The position numbers were made by a program, and so were the translations under genes. The notes beneath the pieces were generated by a model. That model searched no databases. It was given only the letters and a program-made list of their open reading frames with translations, and was not told the origin of the DNA. Of a DNA stretch of 64,000 nucleotides, positions 26,658 through 35,561 are shown in pieces. The DNA comes from Dethiobacter alkaliphilus AHT 1 (lineage in GTDB: Bacteria > Bacillota > Dethiobacteria > Dethiobacterales > Dethiobacteraceae), in NCBI RefSeq assembly GCF_000174415.1, contig NZ_ACJM01000013.1, positions 1-64,000 of the forward strand, written 5' to 3'. Numbering within the stretch: position 1 is the stretch's first letter; each line of letters begins with the position of its first letter.

Positions 26658-27863
26658 ATGAAATTCAATACCATCGAAGAAGCAATTGAAGATTTGAAAC
26701 AGGGAAAGATGCTTATTGTAGTGGATGATGAGGACCGGGAAAATGAAGGTGATCTGTTGATGGCCGCTGAAATGGCCACGCCGGAAGCCATCAATTTCAT
26801 GGCTAAGTTCGGCCGTGGTCTGATTTGTGTTCCCATGCAGGAAGCCAGGATTAATGAGCTGGATTTGCCTCCCATGGTAACAAACAATACTGATCCTCAC
26901 TGTACCGCCTTTACCGTTTCCGTGGATGCCATGGATACCACCACAGGTATTTCGGCAAAGGAAAGGTCACAGACCGTCCAGGCGCTTTTGGATGACAACA
27001 CAAAGCCCCAGGACCTGCGGCGCCCCGGCCATATTTTCCCGCTAAAGGCCATGGACGGCGGTGTACTGCGCCGTGCCGGCCATACCGAAGCTGCGGTGGA
27101 TTTGGCGTCTTTGGCAGGCCTTTATCCTGCCGGTGTAATTTGCGAGATTATGGATGAAGACGGTACCATGGCCCGTGTTCCGCAATTAATGGATTTTGCC
27201 AAAGAGCATGACTTAAAAATTATTACCATTGCCGATTTAATTAAGTACCGGATGCACAAGGACCAGCTGGTGTGGCGCGCTGCTGAGGCGCACCTGCCCT
27301 CAGAATTCGGTGATTTTAAGATTATCGTTTATGCCAACACCGTGGACAACCTGGAGCATCTGGCCATTGTCAAAGGCGATATTAATCCGGAAGCGCCCAC
27401 TTTGGTGCGTGTGCACTCCGAGTGTATGACCGGGGACGTCTTTGCCTCACAGCGCTGCGACTGTGGTTCACAGTTGGCCGCCGCACTGCAGATGATTGAG
27501 GAAGAAGACCGCGGCGTGCTGGTTTATATGCGTCAGGAAGGACGGGGCATCGGTCTTGTTAATAAGATTCGCGCCTATGCCCTGCAGGATCAGGGCAGGG
27601 ATACGGTGGAGGCCAATGAAGACCTGGGCTTTGCCCCTGACTTGCGTGACTATGGCCTTGGTGCACAGATTTTGGTGGATCTGGGCGTGCGCAAAATCCG
27701 TTTGATGACCAATAACCCGCGTAAAATCAGGGGGCTGGAAGGCTACGGGCTAACCATCGAACAACGTGAACCCCTGGAGATTCCCGCCTGCGAACACAGT
27801 CATGATTACCTGTCTACCAAAAAGCAGAAGCTGGGCCATATGTTAACAAAACGGTGCCTGTAG
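26658..27863 (+). CDS. ribBA: Bifunctional 3,4-dihydroxy-2-butanone-4-phosphate synthase / GTP cyclohydrolase II
   Basis: Supplies both branches of riboflavin synthesis. The 401-residue protein has DHBP synthase first (about 1-200: [46 protein letters not shown]) and GTP cyclohydrolase II second (about 205-401: [11 protein letters not shown], zinc-binding Cys in [30 protein letters not shown]). Both active sites look intact. ATG 26658 is behind GAGGAGTG. A GTG at 26649 lies in that site. Confidence 0.96.
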   Translation: MKFNTIEEAIEDLKQGKMLIVVDDEDRENEGDLLMAAEMATPEAINFMAKFGRGLICVPMQEARINELDLPPMVTNNTDPHCTAFTVSVDAMDTTTGISAKERSQTVQALLDDNTKPQDLRRPGHIFPLKAMDGGVLRRAGHTEAAVDLASLAGLYPAGVICEIMDEDGTMARVPQLMDFAKEHDLKIITIADLIKYRMHKDQLVWRAAEAHLPSEFGDFKIIVYANTVDNLEHLAIVKGDINPEAPTLVRVHSECMTGDVFASQRCDCGSQLAAALQMIEEEDRGVLVYMRQEGRGIGLVNKIRAYALQDQGRDTVEANEDLGFAPDLRDYGLGAQILVDLGVRKIRLMTNNPRKIRGLEGYGLTIEQREPLEIPACEHSHDYLSTKKQKLGHMLTKRCL

Positions 27864-27894
27864 GTACAAAAATTTCCCGTTAGGAGTGTTTACA

Positions 27895-28362
27895 ATGTCA
27901 AAACTATATGAAGGTCAATTAGTAGCAAAGGATTTTAAATTTGGGATTGTGGTCGGACGTTTTAACGAGTTTATTTCCAGCAAGCTCTTAGGTGGCTGTC
28001 TTGACGCACTGAAAAGGCATGACGCCCAAGATGCCAATGTTGAGGTTGCCTGGGTGCCCGGAGCGTATGAAGTTCCTCTGGTAGCCCAGAAAATGGCCAA
28101 CACCGGCCGTTATGATGCGGTTATCTGCCTGGGCGCGGTAATCCGTGGTGCCACTCCCCATTTTGAATTTGTCTCCAGTGAAGTGGCCAAAGGTATTGCC
28201 AAGGTTTCCCTGGACAGCGGAGTTCCGGTTATTTTCGGCGTCTTAACCACCGATACGCTGGAGCAGGCCATTGAACGGGCCGGAACAAAAGCCGGCAACA
28301 AAGGCTGGGATGCCGCCATGAGCGCCATTGAGATGGCAGACCTGCTCAAGAAAATCGGTTAA
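27895..28362 (+). CDS. ribH: 6,7-dimethyl-8-ribityllumazine synthase
   Basis: Condenses the two riboflavin precursors. The 155-residue subunit shows the family motifs [34 protein letters not shown] and [12 protein letters not shown] (with the conserved substrate-binding residues), and forms icosahedral or pentameric shells in relatives. ATG 27895 has TTAGGAGTG upstream. An in-frame GTG at 27886 is within that site. Last enzyme gene of the rib operon. Confidence 0.96.
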   Translation: MSKLYEGQLVAKDFKFGIVVGRFNEFISSKLLGGCLDALKRHDAQDANVEVAWVPGAYEVPLVAQKMANTGRYDAVICLGAVIRGATPHFEFVSSEVAKGIAKVSLDSGVPVIFGVLTTDTLEQAIERAGTKAGNKGWDAAMSAIEMADLLKKIG

Positions 28363-28391
28363 CCCTAGATTAACGGGAAGTGGGTGATGGC

Positions 28392-29021
28392 GTGGACATA
28401 AAGGAAAAAGAACTGGTGGCCCGCTGTCAACGGGGCGATTTGTCCGCGTACGATGAATTGATGAAGTGCTATGAACAAAAAGTATATGCGCTTTGTTTCC
28501 GCATGTCGGGAAACCACACCGATGCGCAGGATTTGGCCCAGGAGGCGTTTCTAAAAGCCTTCCGGGCCTTGCCTTCCTTTAAGGGGCAGTCACAGTTCTC
28601 TACCTGGCTGTATCGCATTGTTACCAACACCTGCCTGGACGAGCGCCGCCGTCAGGCGAGAAGGCCTGGCTTAGTCTCCATGGATAAGCCTTTGGATACA
28701 GATGACGGCCAGATTGCCGTTACTTTGCCGGACAAAGGTCCGGATCCTTTAAGCGAGGCGCTTAACAGCGAATTGCAGGCAGAAATTCAAGAGCTTTTAT
28801 CCAGGCTGCCTGCCGGGCAGCGCATTGTTGTGGTGATGCGGGACCTGGAAGGTTACAGCTATGACGAGATTGCCGCCGTACTTGATGTGAACATCGGGAC
28901 GGTAAAATCCCGCCTCAATCGTGCCCGCGCCCGTCTGCGCGACCTTTACCTGAAAAAAGAGGAACATTTTACACCGGTTGTGCATCTAAAAGGTAAAGGG
29001 GGGTTGAGCCATGACCTGTGA
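28392..29021 (+). CDS. ECF-family RNA polymerase sigma factor
   Basis: A 209-residue sigma-70 family protein of the ECF group. Region 2 is YDELMKCYEQKVYALCFRMS through DAQDLAQEAFLKAFRALPSFKGQSQFSTWLYRIVTN. Region 4 is LLSRLPAGQRIVVVMRDLEG through GTVKSRLNRARARLRDLY. Regions 1.1 and 3 are absent, as in SigW/RpoE-type factors. GTG 28392 is the likely start, with GTG 28380 possible. Its gene overlaps the following anti-sigma gene by 11 bp, so it is probably held inactive at the membrane by that partner. Confidence 0.92.
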   Translation: MDIKEKELVARCQRGDLSAYDELMKCYEQKVYALCFRMSGNHTDAQDLAQEAFLKAFRALPSFKGQSQFSTWLYRIVTNTCLDERRRQARRPGLVSMDKPLDTDDGQIAVTLPDKGPDPLSEALNSELQAEIQELLSRLPAGQRIVVVMRDLEGYSYDEIAAVLDVNIGTVKSRLNRARARLRDLYLKKEEHFTPVVHLKGKGGLSHDL

Positions 29022-29619
29022 TGCCGTACGTGAAAGCATGTGTGAATATCTCGACGGCCTGTTGGACGAAGATGAAAAACAGGCGTTTAAAGCGCATTTG
29101 GACCAATGCGGTGATTGCCGGGAGGAAGCGGAACAACTGCGGACAACAATGGATTGGATGAAGCAGGCAGAAGAGGTTACACCTCCTGCGGGTCTGCGGC
29201 AAAATGTACTGGCTGAGCTCTCCGGAGAGCAAAAGAGACGTTCCCGCCAAAGCTCCGGGGTGTTTCAGTTTGTTGCTGCCGCCGCTGTCTTTATTATGCT
29301 GGTGGCCGCCAACGTACTGCCGCTGCAGCCGGATATGCTGACGGCAGACGAGGCTCCCCTCATTGTTGCTGAAGATGAAGGGCGCTTGGAGTCCTTCGGT
29401 ATGGCTGAAGAGGAAGTTTCCTCACAGGAGTTAGGGATACAGGGTAATAACATGGACGATGATGCCAGGGATGCCGGTGACATGAACAGCCAGCCTTTGT
29501 TGGATGATACAGATACCGCCACAGTTAATTGGCAGCTTATCTTAAATGTTCTACTGGTACCGCTTTTTGTGGGACTGGTTTGGTGGGCGGTAAAGAAAAG
29601 AAGGGAGGCTTTGCCTTGA
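29011..29619 (+). CDS. Membrane-anchored zinc-finger anti-sigma factor
   Basis: A 202-residue partner of the preceding ECF sigma factor. The N-terminal zinc anti-sigma (ZAS) domain has C3, H29, C33 and C36 (HLDQCGDC). A first hydrophobic segment lies at about 88-108 (VAAAAVFIMLVAANVLPL) and a second near the C-terminus (WQLILNVLLVPLFVGLVWW). The acidic stretch between them (EDEGRLESFGMAEEEVSS, then DDDARDAGDM) would face outside. Release probably involves regulated proteolysis, by analogy with RsiW. Its stop overlaps the polA start. Confidence 0.88.
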   Translation: MTCDAVRESMCEYLDGLLDEDEKQAFKAHLDQCGDCREEAEQLRTTMDWMKQAEEVTPPAGLRQNVLAELSGEQKRRSRQSSGVFQFVAAAAVFIMLVAANVLPLQPDMLTADEAPLIVAEDEGRLESFGMAEEEVSSQELGIQGNNMDDDARDAGDMNSQPLLDDTDTATVNWQLILNVLLVPLFVGLVWWAVKKRREALP

Positions 29620-32252
29620 AAGAAAAGGGCACATTCCTGATTATTGACGGCAGCAGCCTGCTGTACCGCGCATTTTTTGCCCTGCCGCTATTACAGACGC
29701 GGCAGGGTTTATATACAAATGCCGTGTATGGTTTTACCTCCATGCTCTTAAAAGTGCTGGATGAGGAGAAGCCGGATTATGCAGTGGTGGCTTTTGACAA
29801 AGCGGCCCCTACTTTCCGGCATAAAGAATACAGCGAGTATAAAGGAAAGCGGGATAAAACACCGGGTGAGTTAAACGAGCAGATTTCACATGTCAGGGAA
29901 GTTCTTGCCGCTTTGCATATCCCCATTGTGGAAACAGAAGGTTATGAAGCCGATGACCTTATCGGTACCATGGCTAAAAACGCCCGGGACATAGATATCC
30001 GGCCGCTTATTGTCAGCGGTGACGCCGATATTTTTCAACTGGTGGATATCCCCGCCGAGGTGATTTATACTAAACGCGGCATTACCCAGGTGGAGCGCTA
30101 CAATGAAGATAAACTGCAGGAGCGCTACGGCTTAACGGCAGAGCAGTATATTGATTTTAAAGGCTTAAAAGGGGATCCCTCCGACAATATTCCCGGAGTC
30201 CCCGGTGTGGGAGAGAAGACGGCCATTAAGCTGCTGAAGCAGTTTGGGACACTGGAGAAGATTTATGAAAATATGGATGAACTAAAGGGCAAACTGCGTG
30301 AGAACCTGACACAATATAAAGAGCAGGCTTTTTTAAGCAAAAGGCTGGCCACCATCGTCAAAGATGTGCCCATGGAAGAGAGCATTAAGGATTTTGCCAG
30401 GCAGGAACCGGACAGCGATGAGCTGCGCCGGCTTTTTGAGCAGCTGGAATTTAAGAGCCTGTTGGAGAAACTTCCCGCAGACGGGGAAAGTGAGGAAACA
30501 AAGCAAAAAGAAACTGCCGAGCCCTCTTATCTGGTGGAAGGTGAAGAAGGTTATGCCGAATTACGCGCTGCCATGGAGAAGGCCACCAAGGTGGCTGTCC
30601 TTGTTCTGCCCGTGGGTGTATCCTGGCAGGAGAAGCCGGAAGGTTTTTCTGTGGCGGTGGCGGACAAAACTTACTATTTACCTATAACCGGCGAAAATGA
30701 GCTGAGTAAAATAATGGAGCTTTTGACCGGTCATCAGGCACTCACTGTGGTTTATGACGCCAAAACCTGGCATAATCTGAGCGCAGTGGCCTCCGATACT
30801 GCTGTCTTTGACGTATCCCTTGCCGCCTACCTGTTGGATCCGCTGGAGAACGGTTATCCACCCCAAAAACTGGCTGCCAGGTACTTGGACAGAATTTTGC
30901 CTGAGGAGCCCAAAAAGAAAAAGGGCGAAGCAGTTTGTAACCGGGATTTTTCCTGTGCTGCAGTGCGCACGCTGTATGATCTTTACCCCTTGCTGGATGA
31001 AAAATTAAAAGAGGCTTCACTGGACCATCTTTATGAAGATTTGGAACTGCCCCTGGCATACACGCTGGCCAGGATGGAAAGGACCGGAGTGGCGGTGGAT
31101 TTACAGGCTTTGGATGCCATGAAGACAGAATTCCGGGAGCGAATCGGCGCCTTGGAGCAGGAAATATACAGCTTGGCCGGTGAAGAGTTTAATCTCAATT
31201 CACCCAAGCAGCTGGGGCAAATCCTTTTTGATAAGCTGGGGTTGCCGGCGCTTAAAAAAACAAAGACCGGTTATTCCACCGATGCCAAAGTGCTGGAAGA
31301 GCTGGCGCCTCATCATGAAGTGGTGGCAAAAATCCTAAAGTACCGGACTCTGATTAAAATTCTGACCACATACCTGGAGGGGCTCTCCAAACTGGTGAAT
31401 GAACAAACCGGCCGTATACATACTCACTTTAATCAGACTGTGACGGCAACGGGCCGGCTAAGCAGTACCGAACCCAATCTGCAAAACATTCCCATCCGCC
31501 TGGAGGAAGGACGTCGGGTGCGCCGGGCATTTGTTCCCGGGAAAAAGGGCAACTTACTTCTATCCGCCGATTATTCACAGATTGAGCTACGCATCCTGGC
31601 TCATGTATCCAAAGACCCGGTTCTTATCGATTCCTTTAGAAAAGAGGAAGATATTCATCGCCGTACAGCAGCGGAAGTGTTTGGAGTCCTGCCCGAAGAT
31701 GTAACCCCTGAGCTGCGTGACCGGGCTAAAGCGGTAAACTTTGGCATTGTTTATGGTATCAGTGATTACGGCCTTTCTCAGCAGCTGAAAATCCCGCGGC
31801 AGGAAGCCAAGGAATATATCAGCCGTTATTTTGAGAGGCTGCCCGGTGTGCGGGATTTCATTCATAACGTGGTGGAGGATGCCAAAAAGAACGGATATGT
31901 GACAACCCTGCTGAACCGCCGACGCTACCTCCCTGATATTAACGCCAAAAATTTTAACCAGCGCAGTTTTGCCGAACGGACCGCCATGAATACTCCTATT
32001 CAGGGCACTGCCGCCGACATCATCAAGCTGGCCATGCTCCGGGTTGAAGAGGCGCTGGCAGGGATGGATGATGTGCAGATGGTTTTGCAGGTTCATGATG
32101 ATTTGGTCTTTGAAGTAAAAGAAGAGTCCTTAATAAATGTGGCCCGGCTGGTTAAAAAACAGATGGAAAGTGCCCTGGAGTTAGCGGTGCCTCTTACCGT
32201 GGATGTAAAAGCCGGCTTAAACTGGGCTGAAATGAATAAAGTCAATTTGTAA
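29616..32252 (+). CDS. polA: DNA polymerase I
   Basis: A repair and Okazaki-fragment polymerase of 878 residues. The 5'-3' exonuclease domain (about 1-290) begins FLIIDGSSLLYRAFFALP and has YEADDLIGT and KGLKGDPSDNIPGVPGVG. The middle 3'-5' exonuclease-like domain (about 300-480) lacks the DxE and other acidic ligands, so proofreading is probably absent, as in Bacillus. Polymerase motifs are ADYSQIELR (A), RAKAVNFGIVYG (B) and QVHDDLVFEV (C). TTG 29616 overlaps the anti-sigma stop (TTGA) and has AGGGAGG upstream. Confidence 0.95.
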   Translation: MKEKGTFLIIDGSSLLYRAFFALPLLQTRQGLYTNAVYGFTSMLLKVLDEEKPDYAVVAFDKAAPTFRHKEYSEYKGKRDKTPGELNEQISHVREVLAALHIPIVETEGYEADDLIGTMAKNARDIDIRPLIVSGDADIFQLVDIPAEVIYTKRGITQVERYNEDKLQERYGLTAEQYIDFKGLKGDPSDNIPGVPGVGEKTAIKLLKQFGTLEKIYENMDELKGKLRENLTQYKEQAFLSKRLATIVKDVPMEESIKDFARQEPDSDELRRLFEQLEFKSLLEKLPADGESEETKQKETAEPSYLVEGEEGYAELRAAMEKATKVAVLVLPVGVSWQEKPEGFSVAVADKTYYLPITGENELSKIMELLTGHQALTVVYDAKTWHNLSAVASDTAVFDVSLAAYLLDPLENGYPPQKLAARYLDRILPEEPKKKKGEAVCNRDFSCAAVRTLYDLYPLLDEKLKEASLDHLYEDLELPLAYTLARMERTGVAVDLQALDAMKTEFRERIGALEQEIYSLAGEEFNLNSPKQLGQILFDKLGLPALKKTKTGYSTDAKVLEELAPHHEVVAKILKYRTLIKILTTYLEGLSKLVNEQTGRIHTHFNQTVTATGRLSSTEPNLQNIPIRLEEGRRVRRAFVPGKKGNLLLSADYSQIELRILAHVSKDPVLIDSFRKEEDIHRRTAAEVFGVLPEDVTPELRDRAKAVNFGIVYGISDYGLSQQLKIPRQEAKEYISRYFERLPGVRDFIHNVVEDAKKNGYVTTLLNRRRYLPDINAKNFNQRSFAERTAMNTPIQGTAADIIKLAMLRVEEALAGMDDVQMVLQVHDDLVFEVKEESLINVARLVKKQMESALELAVPLTVDVKAGLNWAEMNKVNL

Positions 32253-32266
32253 ACAGGAGTGACATT

Positions 32267-33091
32267 ATGCCGGAATTGCCTGAAGTGGAAACGATTCGCT
32301 GCGGCCTGGAACAGGTCCTTCCCGGACGAGTGTTTGCAGCGGTGGAAATAGGTTATGGCGGCTCCATAAAAGATCCGGCAGCCGCAGATGTGATGACCCG
32401 CCTGCCGGGAAAGCGCGTTACCGGCACAGGCCGGCGGGGGAAATACCTGCAGATCTTTCTGGATGATGACAGCGTACTGGTTATACATCTGCGCATGACC
32501 GGTCAACTGGTGTTTAATGAAGGAGCGGCGGTAACAGACAAGCACACCCACGTGGTATTTTCCTTTACCGACGGCAGTACCCTGGCCTTTTCCGATATCC
32601 GCAAATTCGGTACCATCTGGTGGGTGCCCATCAGCAGGCTGGACCACATTAAAGGCCTGGCCACCCTGGGCCCCGAACCATTGTCGGCGGACTTTCATTT
32701 TTCTTATCTGAACCGGGAAGTGGAGAAGAGGACGGTAACTATCAAGGCCCTTCTTTTAAATCAGCAGTTTCTGGCGGGTCTGGGTAATATTTATGCTGAT
32801 GAAATCCTGCACCGCGCCCAAATTCTTCCCCAGCGCAAGGCCAGATCCCTCTCCCGTCAGGAACGCCAGCATCTGTTTTCAGCCATCCGTGAGGTATTGG
32901 CTGAAGCCATAGAATGCCGGGGGACCTCCATGAGTGACTACCGGGATTCGGCGGGCGCTTTGGGCGAGTTTCAAAATCGTCTGCAGGTCTATGGACGCCG
33001 TGATCAGGATTGTCCCCGCTGCCAAAAAAAAATCAGCCGCAGCAAAGTGGCGGGCCGTGGCACTCATTACTGTACAAGCTGTCAACATTAA
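32267..33091 (+). CDS. mutM: Formamidopyrimidine-DNA glycosylase (Fpg/MutM)
   Basis: Excises 8-oxoguanine and opened purines. The 274-residue protein begins MPELPEVETI, where Pro2 becomes the catalytic amine after Met removal and Glu3 is catalytic. GRRGKYL holds the conserved Lys. HLRMTGQL follows. The helix-two-turn-helix has LLLNQQFLAGLGNIYADEIL, and the C-terminal zinc finger uses CPRC and CTSC. It lies 14 bp after polA, the same pair as in B. subtilis. Confidence 0.96.
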   Translation: MPELPEVETIRCGLEQVLPGRVFAAVEIGYGGSIKDPAAADVMTRLPGKRVTGTGRRGKYLQIFLDDDSVLVIHLRMTGQLVFNEGAAVTDKHTHVVFSFTDGSTLAFSDIRKFGTIWWVPISRLDHIKGLATLGPEPLSADFHFSYLNREVEKRTVTIKALLLNQQFLAGLGNIYADEILHRAQILPQRKARSLSRQERQHLFSAIREVLAEAIECRGTSMSDYRDSAGALGEFQNRLQVYGRRDQDCPRCQKKISRSKVAGRGTHYCTSCQH

Positions 33092-33114
33092 CAGAATCTA
33101 AAAGAGATTAATTT

Positions 33115-33141
33115 AAGCGCCGGTCAACCCGGCGCTTTTGC
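33115..33141 (+). terminator. Terminator after mutM
   Basis: AAGCGCCGG and CCGGCGCTT form a 9-bp stem with a 5-nt loop, followed by TTTGC and a further T run. It lies about 24 bp after the mutM stop. Confidence 0.75.
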
Positions 33142-33197
33142 ACTCTTTTTAGCTACTTCCATAATATATAGTACTTGTAGTAAAGGAGGTAGCAAGA

Positions 33198-33827
33198 GTG
33201 CCGTTTGTCTCTGTTATTATGCTGGGAATGGCCGTCTCCTTCGACGGCTTTGGCGTCGGCTTTGCTTACGGGCTGCGCCGGGTACATATCCCCCCCTGGT
33301 CACTGTTAATTATCTGTTTGTCTTCTGCGCTGTCGGTTTTTGTCTCCATGCAGGCCGGAAGCATGATTGCCAAATTATTTAGTCCCCAGATAGCTTCAAT
33401 AATTGGGGGAATAATGCTGATGGCAGTGGGATTTATCATCATCAGGCAGTCCCTGGCGGAGTCCGAGGCAGAAAAGAGCCGGCCTGTCAAAAGCAATGAA
33501 GGCAGAGGATATAATTATTTCTCCGGCGTACTGCGTGAACCAACCCGGGCCGACTTTGATTGCTCCGGTGTAATCACCGGTAAGGAAGCGGTGGTGCTTG
33601 GTGTAGCCCTGGCCATGGATGCCTTTGCCGCCGGTTTCGGAGCAGCCATGATGGGTTTTGCCCCGCTGGCCACATCCGTAGTGGTGGGAGTAACAAAACT
33701 GGTTCTGGTATCCGCCGGCCTGTGTCTGGGGCGGCGCTACTCCCAAAGTGTTTCCGGAGAGCGGGCTGCTGTATTTGCCGGCCTGGCGCTTATGGTACTG
33801 GGAGTTGCCGCTCTGCTTGGACTATAG
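33198..33827 (+). CDS. ytaF: Sporulation membrane protein YtaF (MntP-like family)
   Basis: A 209-residue integral membrane protein with six hydrophobic segments arranged as two inverted halves: GMAVSFDGFGVGFAYG in the first and GVALAMDAFAAGFGAAMMG in the second, each with the conserved Asp of the YtaF/MntP fold. The middle cytosolic loop (ESEAEKSRPVKSNEGRGYN) is polar. YtaF is sporulation-associated in B. subtilis, and the mutM-ytaF order is the same there. GTG 33198 lies behind AAAGGAGGTAGC. Confidence 0.9.
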   Translation: MPFVSVIMLGMAVSFDGFGVGFAYGLRRVHIPPWSLLIICLSSALSVFVSMQAGSMIAKLFSPQIASIIGGIMLMAVGFIIIRQSLAESEAEKSRPVKSNEGRGYNYFSGVLREPTRADFDCSGVITGKEAVVLGVALAMDAFAAGFGAAMMGFAPLATSVVVGVTKLVLVSAGLCLGRRYSQSVSGERAAVFAGLALMVLGVAALLGL

Positions 33828-33857
33828 AAAAAAGCCCCGTTATAACGGGGCTTTTTC
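33828..33857. terminator. Bidirectional terminator between ytaF and the osmoprotectant operon
   Basis: The 28-bp palindrome AAAAAGCCCCG/TTATA/ACGGGGCTTTTT-type stem has A and T runs on both sides, suited to end ytaF on the plus strand and the opu operon on the minus strand. Confidence 0.9.
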
Positions 33858-33860
33858 AGA

Positions 33861-34712
33861 TTACTGAGTCCACTCGCTTACTTTATCCTGGTTTTCATCA
33901 ACCCACTGCCTTGCGGCTTCTGCTGGATTCATGCCGTCTTCAATCAGTACCATTACTTCCGACATATCATCGGGAGTCCAGTTGAAGTTATCTAACACGG
34001 AATAAACTTCAGGCATATCTTCTTCCAGGTTCTGGCGCACAAGGGTGTGGACATATTCGTCACCACCATAGATGTTCAGGGGATCTTCCAGGTACTTCAG
34101 GTCCCAGCGGGCAAACTTCCAGTGGGGAGTCCAGCCGGTAACAACAATGGGCTCATTGTGCTCTACCGCTTCGGCCAGGCTGGCGGCCATGGTGGCACCG
34201 GAACCCTGGAGCAGTTCAATATTATCCAGTCCATATTCTTCTACTACCACTTCGGTTGCCTGCTGCAGTCCTGCACCCGGCTCGATACCAACGATTTGAC
34301 CGTCAAACATGTCTGCATTTTCGTTTAGCTCTTCAATGCTGTCGATATCAACGTATTCAGGAACCACAAGCCCAATACGGGTACCCACCAGGTTAGCTCC
34401 CAAATCCACAACGCTGTCTTCAATCTCGGCAAAATAGTCGCCATGAGTGGTGGGTAACCAGGCGGCCACCATACCATCATAGTCTCCCTCGCCCAGTGAT
34501 GTATACATCACTGCCGGGGAAAGAGACATCAACTCTACATCATAGCCTAAATCTTCCAACACAGTTGCTACCACGTTGGTGCTGGCAATCTCGGAGTCCC
34601 ACTCCACGTAACCCAGGGTCACACTTTGGTCATCAGTTCCGCAGCCGGTAACAGCAAACAACATTGCCGCCACCAAAACTACCCCTAACAATACTTTCCA
34701 AGAACTTCTCAT
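33861..34712 (-). CDS. opuAC: Glycine betaine/proline ABC transporter substrate-binding lipoprotein
   Basis: A 283-residue extracytoplasmic solute receptor. The signal peptide ends in the lipobox AVTGC, with Cys24 as the lipidation site. The mature part is an OpuAC/ProX-type type-II periplasmic fold (VTLGYVEWDSEIASTNVVATVLEDLGYDVEL). Trp residues that could build the aromatic cage for a quaternary amine are visible in YVEWDS, AAWLPTTHGDY, VTGWTPHWKF. It is the third gene of a minus-strand operon with permease and ATPase. The ligand (glycine betaine or a relative) is inferred from the family. Confidence 0.92.
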   Translation of the reverse strand: MRSSWKVLLGVVLVAAMLFAVTGCGTDDQSVTLGYVEWDSEIASTNVVATVLEDLGYDVELMSLSPAVMYTSLGEGDYDGMVAAWLPTTHGDYFAEIEDSVVDLGANLVGTRIGLVVPEYVDIDSIEELNENADMFDGQIVGIEPGAGLQQATEVVVEEYGLDNIELLQGSGATMAASLAEAVEHNEPIVVTGWTPHWKFARWDLKYLEDPLNIYGGDEYVHTLVRQNLEEDMPEVYSVLDNFNWTPDDMSEVMVLIEDGMNPAEAARQWVDENQDKVSEWTQ

Positions 34713-34718
34713 CGTTTG

Positions 34719-35561
34719 TTATCCCTCCTGTATTTTTTTACTTCTATTAATTAATCCATGCGAGATGCGATCCAGAATAATGGCGAGGATAACCACCGCC
34801 AGGCCGCCTTCAAAGCCCAGGCCCACATCCAGTGTCTGAATGCCGCTCCAAACCACCCGGCCAAGTCCACCGGCTCCCACCATGGCAGCGATAACAGCCA
34901 TGGAAAGAGCTAACATAATACACTGGTTGACACCGGCCATAATGGTGGGCAATGCCAACGGCAGCTGTACTTTTATTAGCTTTTGCCTGGGTGTAGCACC
35001 AAAGGAATCTGCAGCTTCAATCAGTTCCGTAGGTACCTGGCGGATGCCAAGATTAGTTAGGCGAATGGTGGGAGGCACAGAAAAGATGAATGTGGCCACA
35101 ATTGCGGGGACCGAGCCTACTCTGAAAAACATCACGGCAGGGATTAAATAAACAAATGCCGGCATTGTCTGCATTAAATCAAGGACTGGAGTTACATAAC
35201 TGTTAATTCTGTTGCTTCGGGCGCAGGCAATGCCCAGAGGTATACCGATCACCAGTGAGATGAAAGTAGCAACCAGCACCAGCACAAATGTTATGAGCAA
35301 GTCAGGCCAGAGCCCGAGATTTTCAATGAGCAGAAAACCAAAAAGAGTTAACAGAGCTGTTTTCCGGTTTGTAAGTTTCCATACCAACAAGGAAAGCAGT
35401 AAAATTAATATTAATGGATGTACAGATCCTAAGAGGTTGATAAGCCCGGAAACAATGGATGATAAAATATCCGACATGCCGCGCAAAACTGGACGGAAGT
35501 TTGTCCGAATCATAGCAATAAGCCATTCTACAGCATCGCCTAACGGAATTTTAGGAAACAT
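34719..35561 (-). CDS. opuAB: Glycine betaine/proline ABC transporter permease
   Basis: A 280-residue membrane component of an OpuA/ProW-type importer with about six to seven helices. The cytosolic coupling loop is [32 protein letters not shown], the EAA-type sequence that contacts the ATPase. The early segment [31 protein letters not shown] is typical of ProW. ATG 35561 lies behind AAAGGAGGTATCAGACC and overlaps the end of the ATPase gene by 11 bp. A six-base gap separates it from the receptor gene. Confidence 0.93.
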   Translation of the reverse strand: MFPKIPLGDAVEWLIAMIRTNFRPVLRGMSDILSSIVSGLINLLGSVHPLILILLLSLLVWKLTNRKTALLTLFGFLLIENLGLWPDLLITFVLVLVATFISLVIGIPLGIACARSNRINSYVTPVLDLMQTMPAFVYLIPAVMFFRVGSVPAIVATFIFSVPPTIRLTNLGIRQVPTELIEAADSFGATPRQKLIKVQLPLALPTIMAGVNQCIMLALSMAVIAAMVGAGGLGRVVWSGIQTLDVGLGFEGGLAVVILAIILDRISHGLINRSKKIQEG

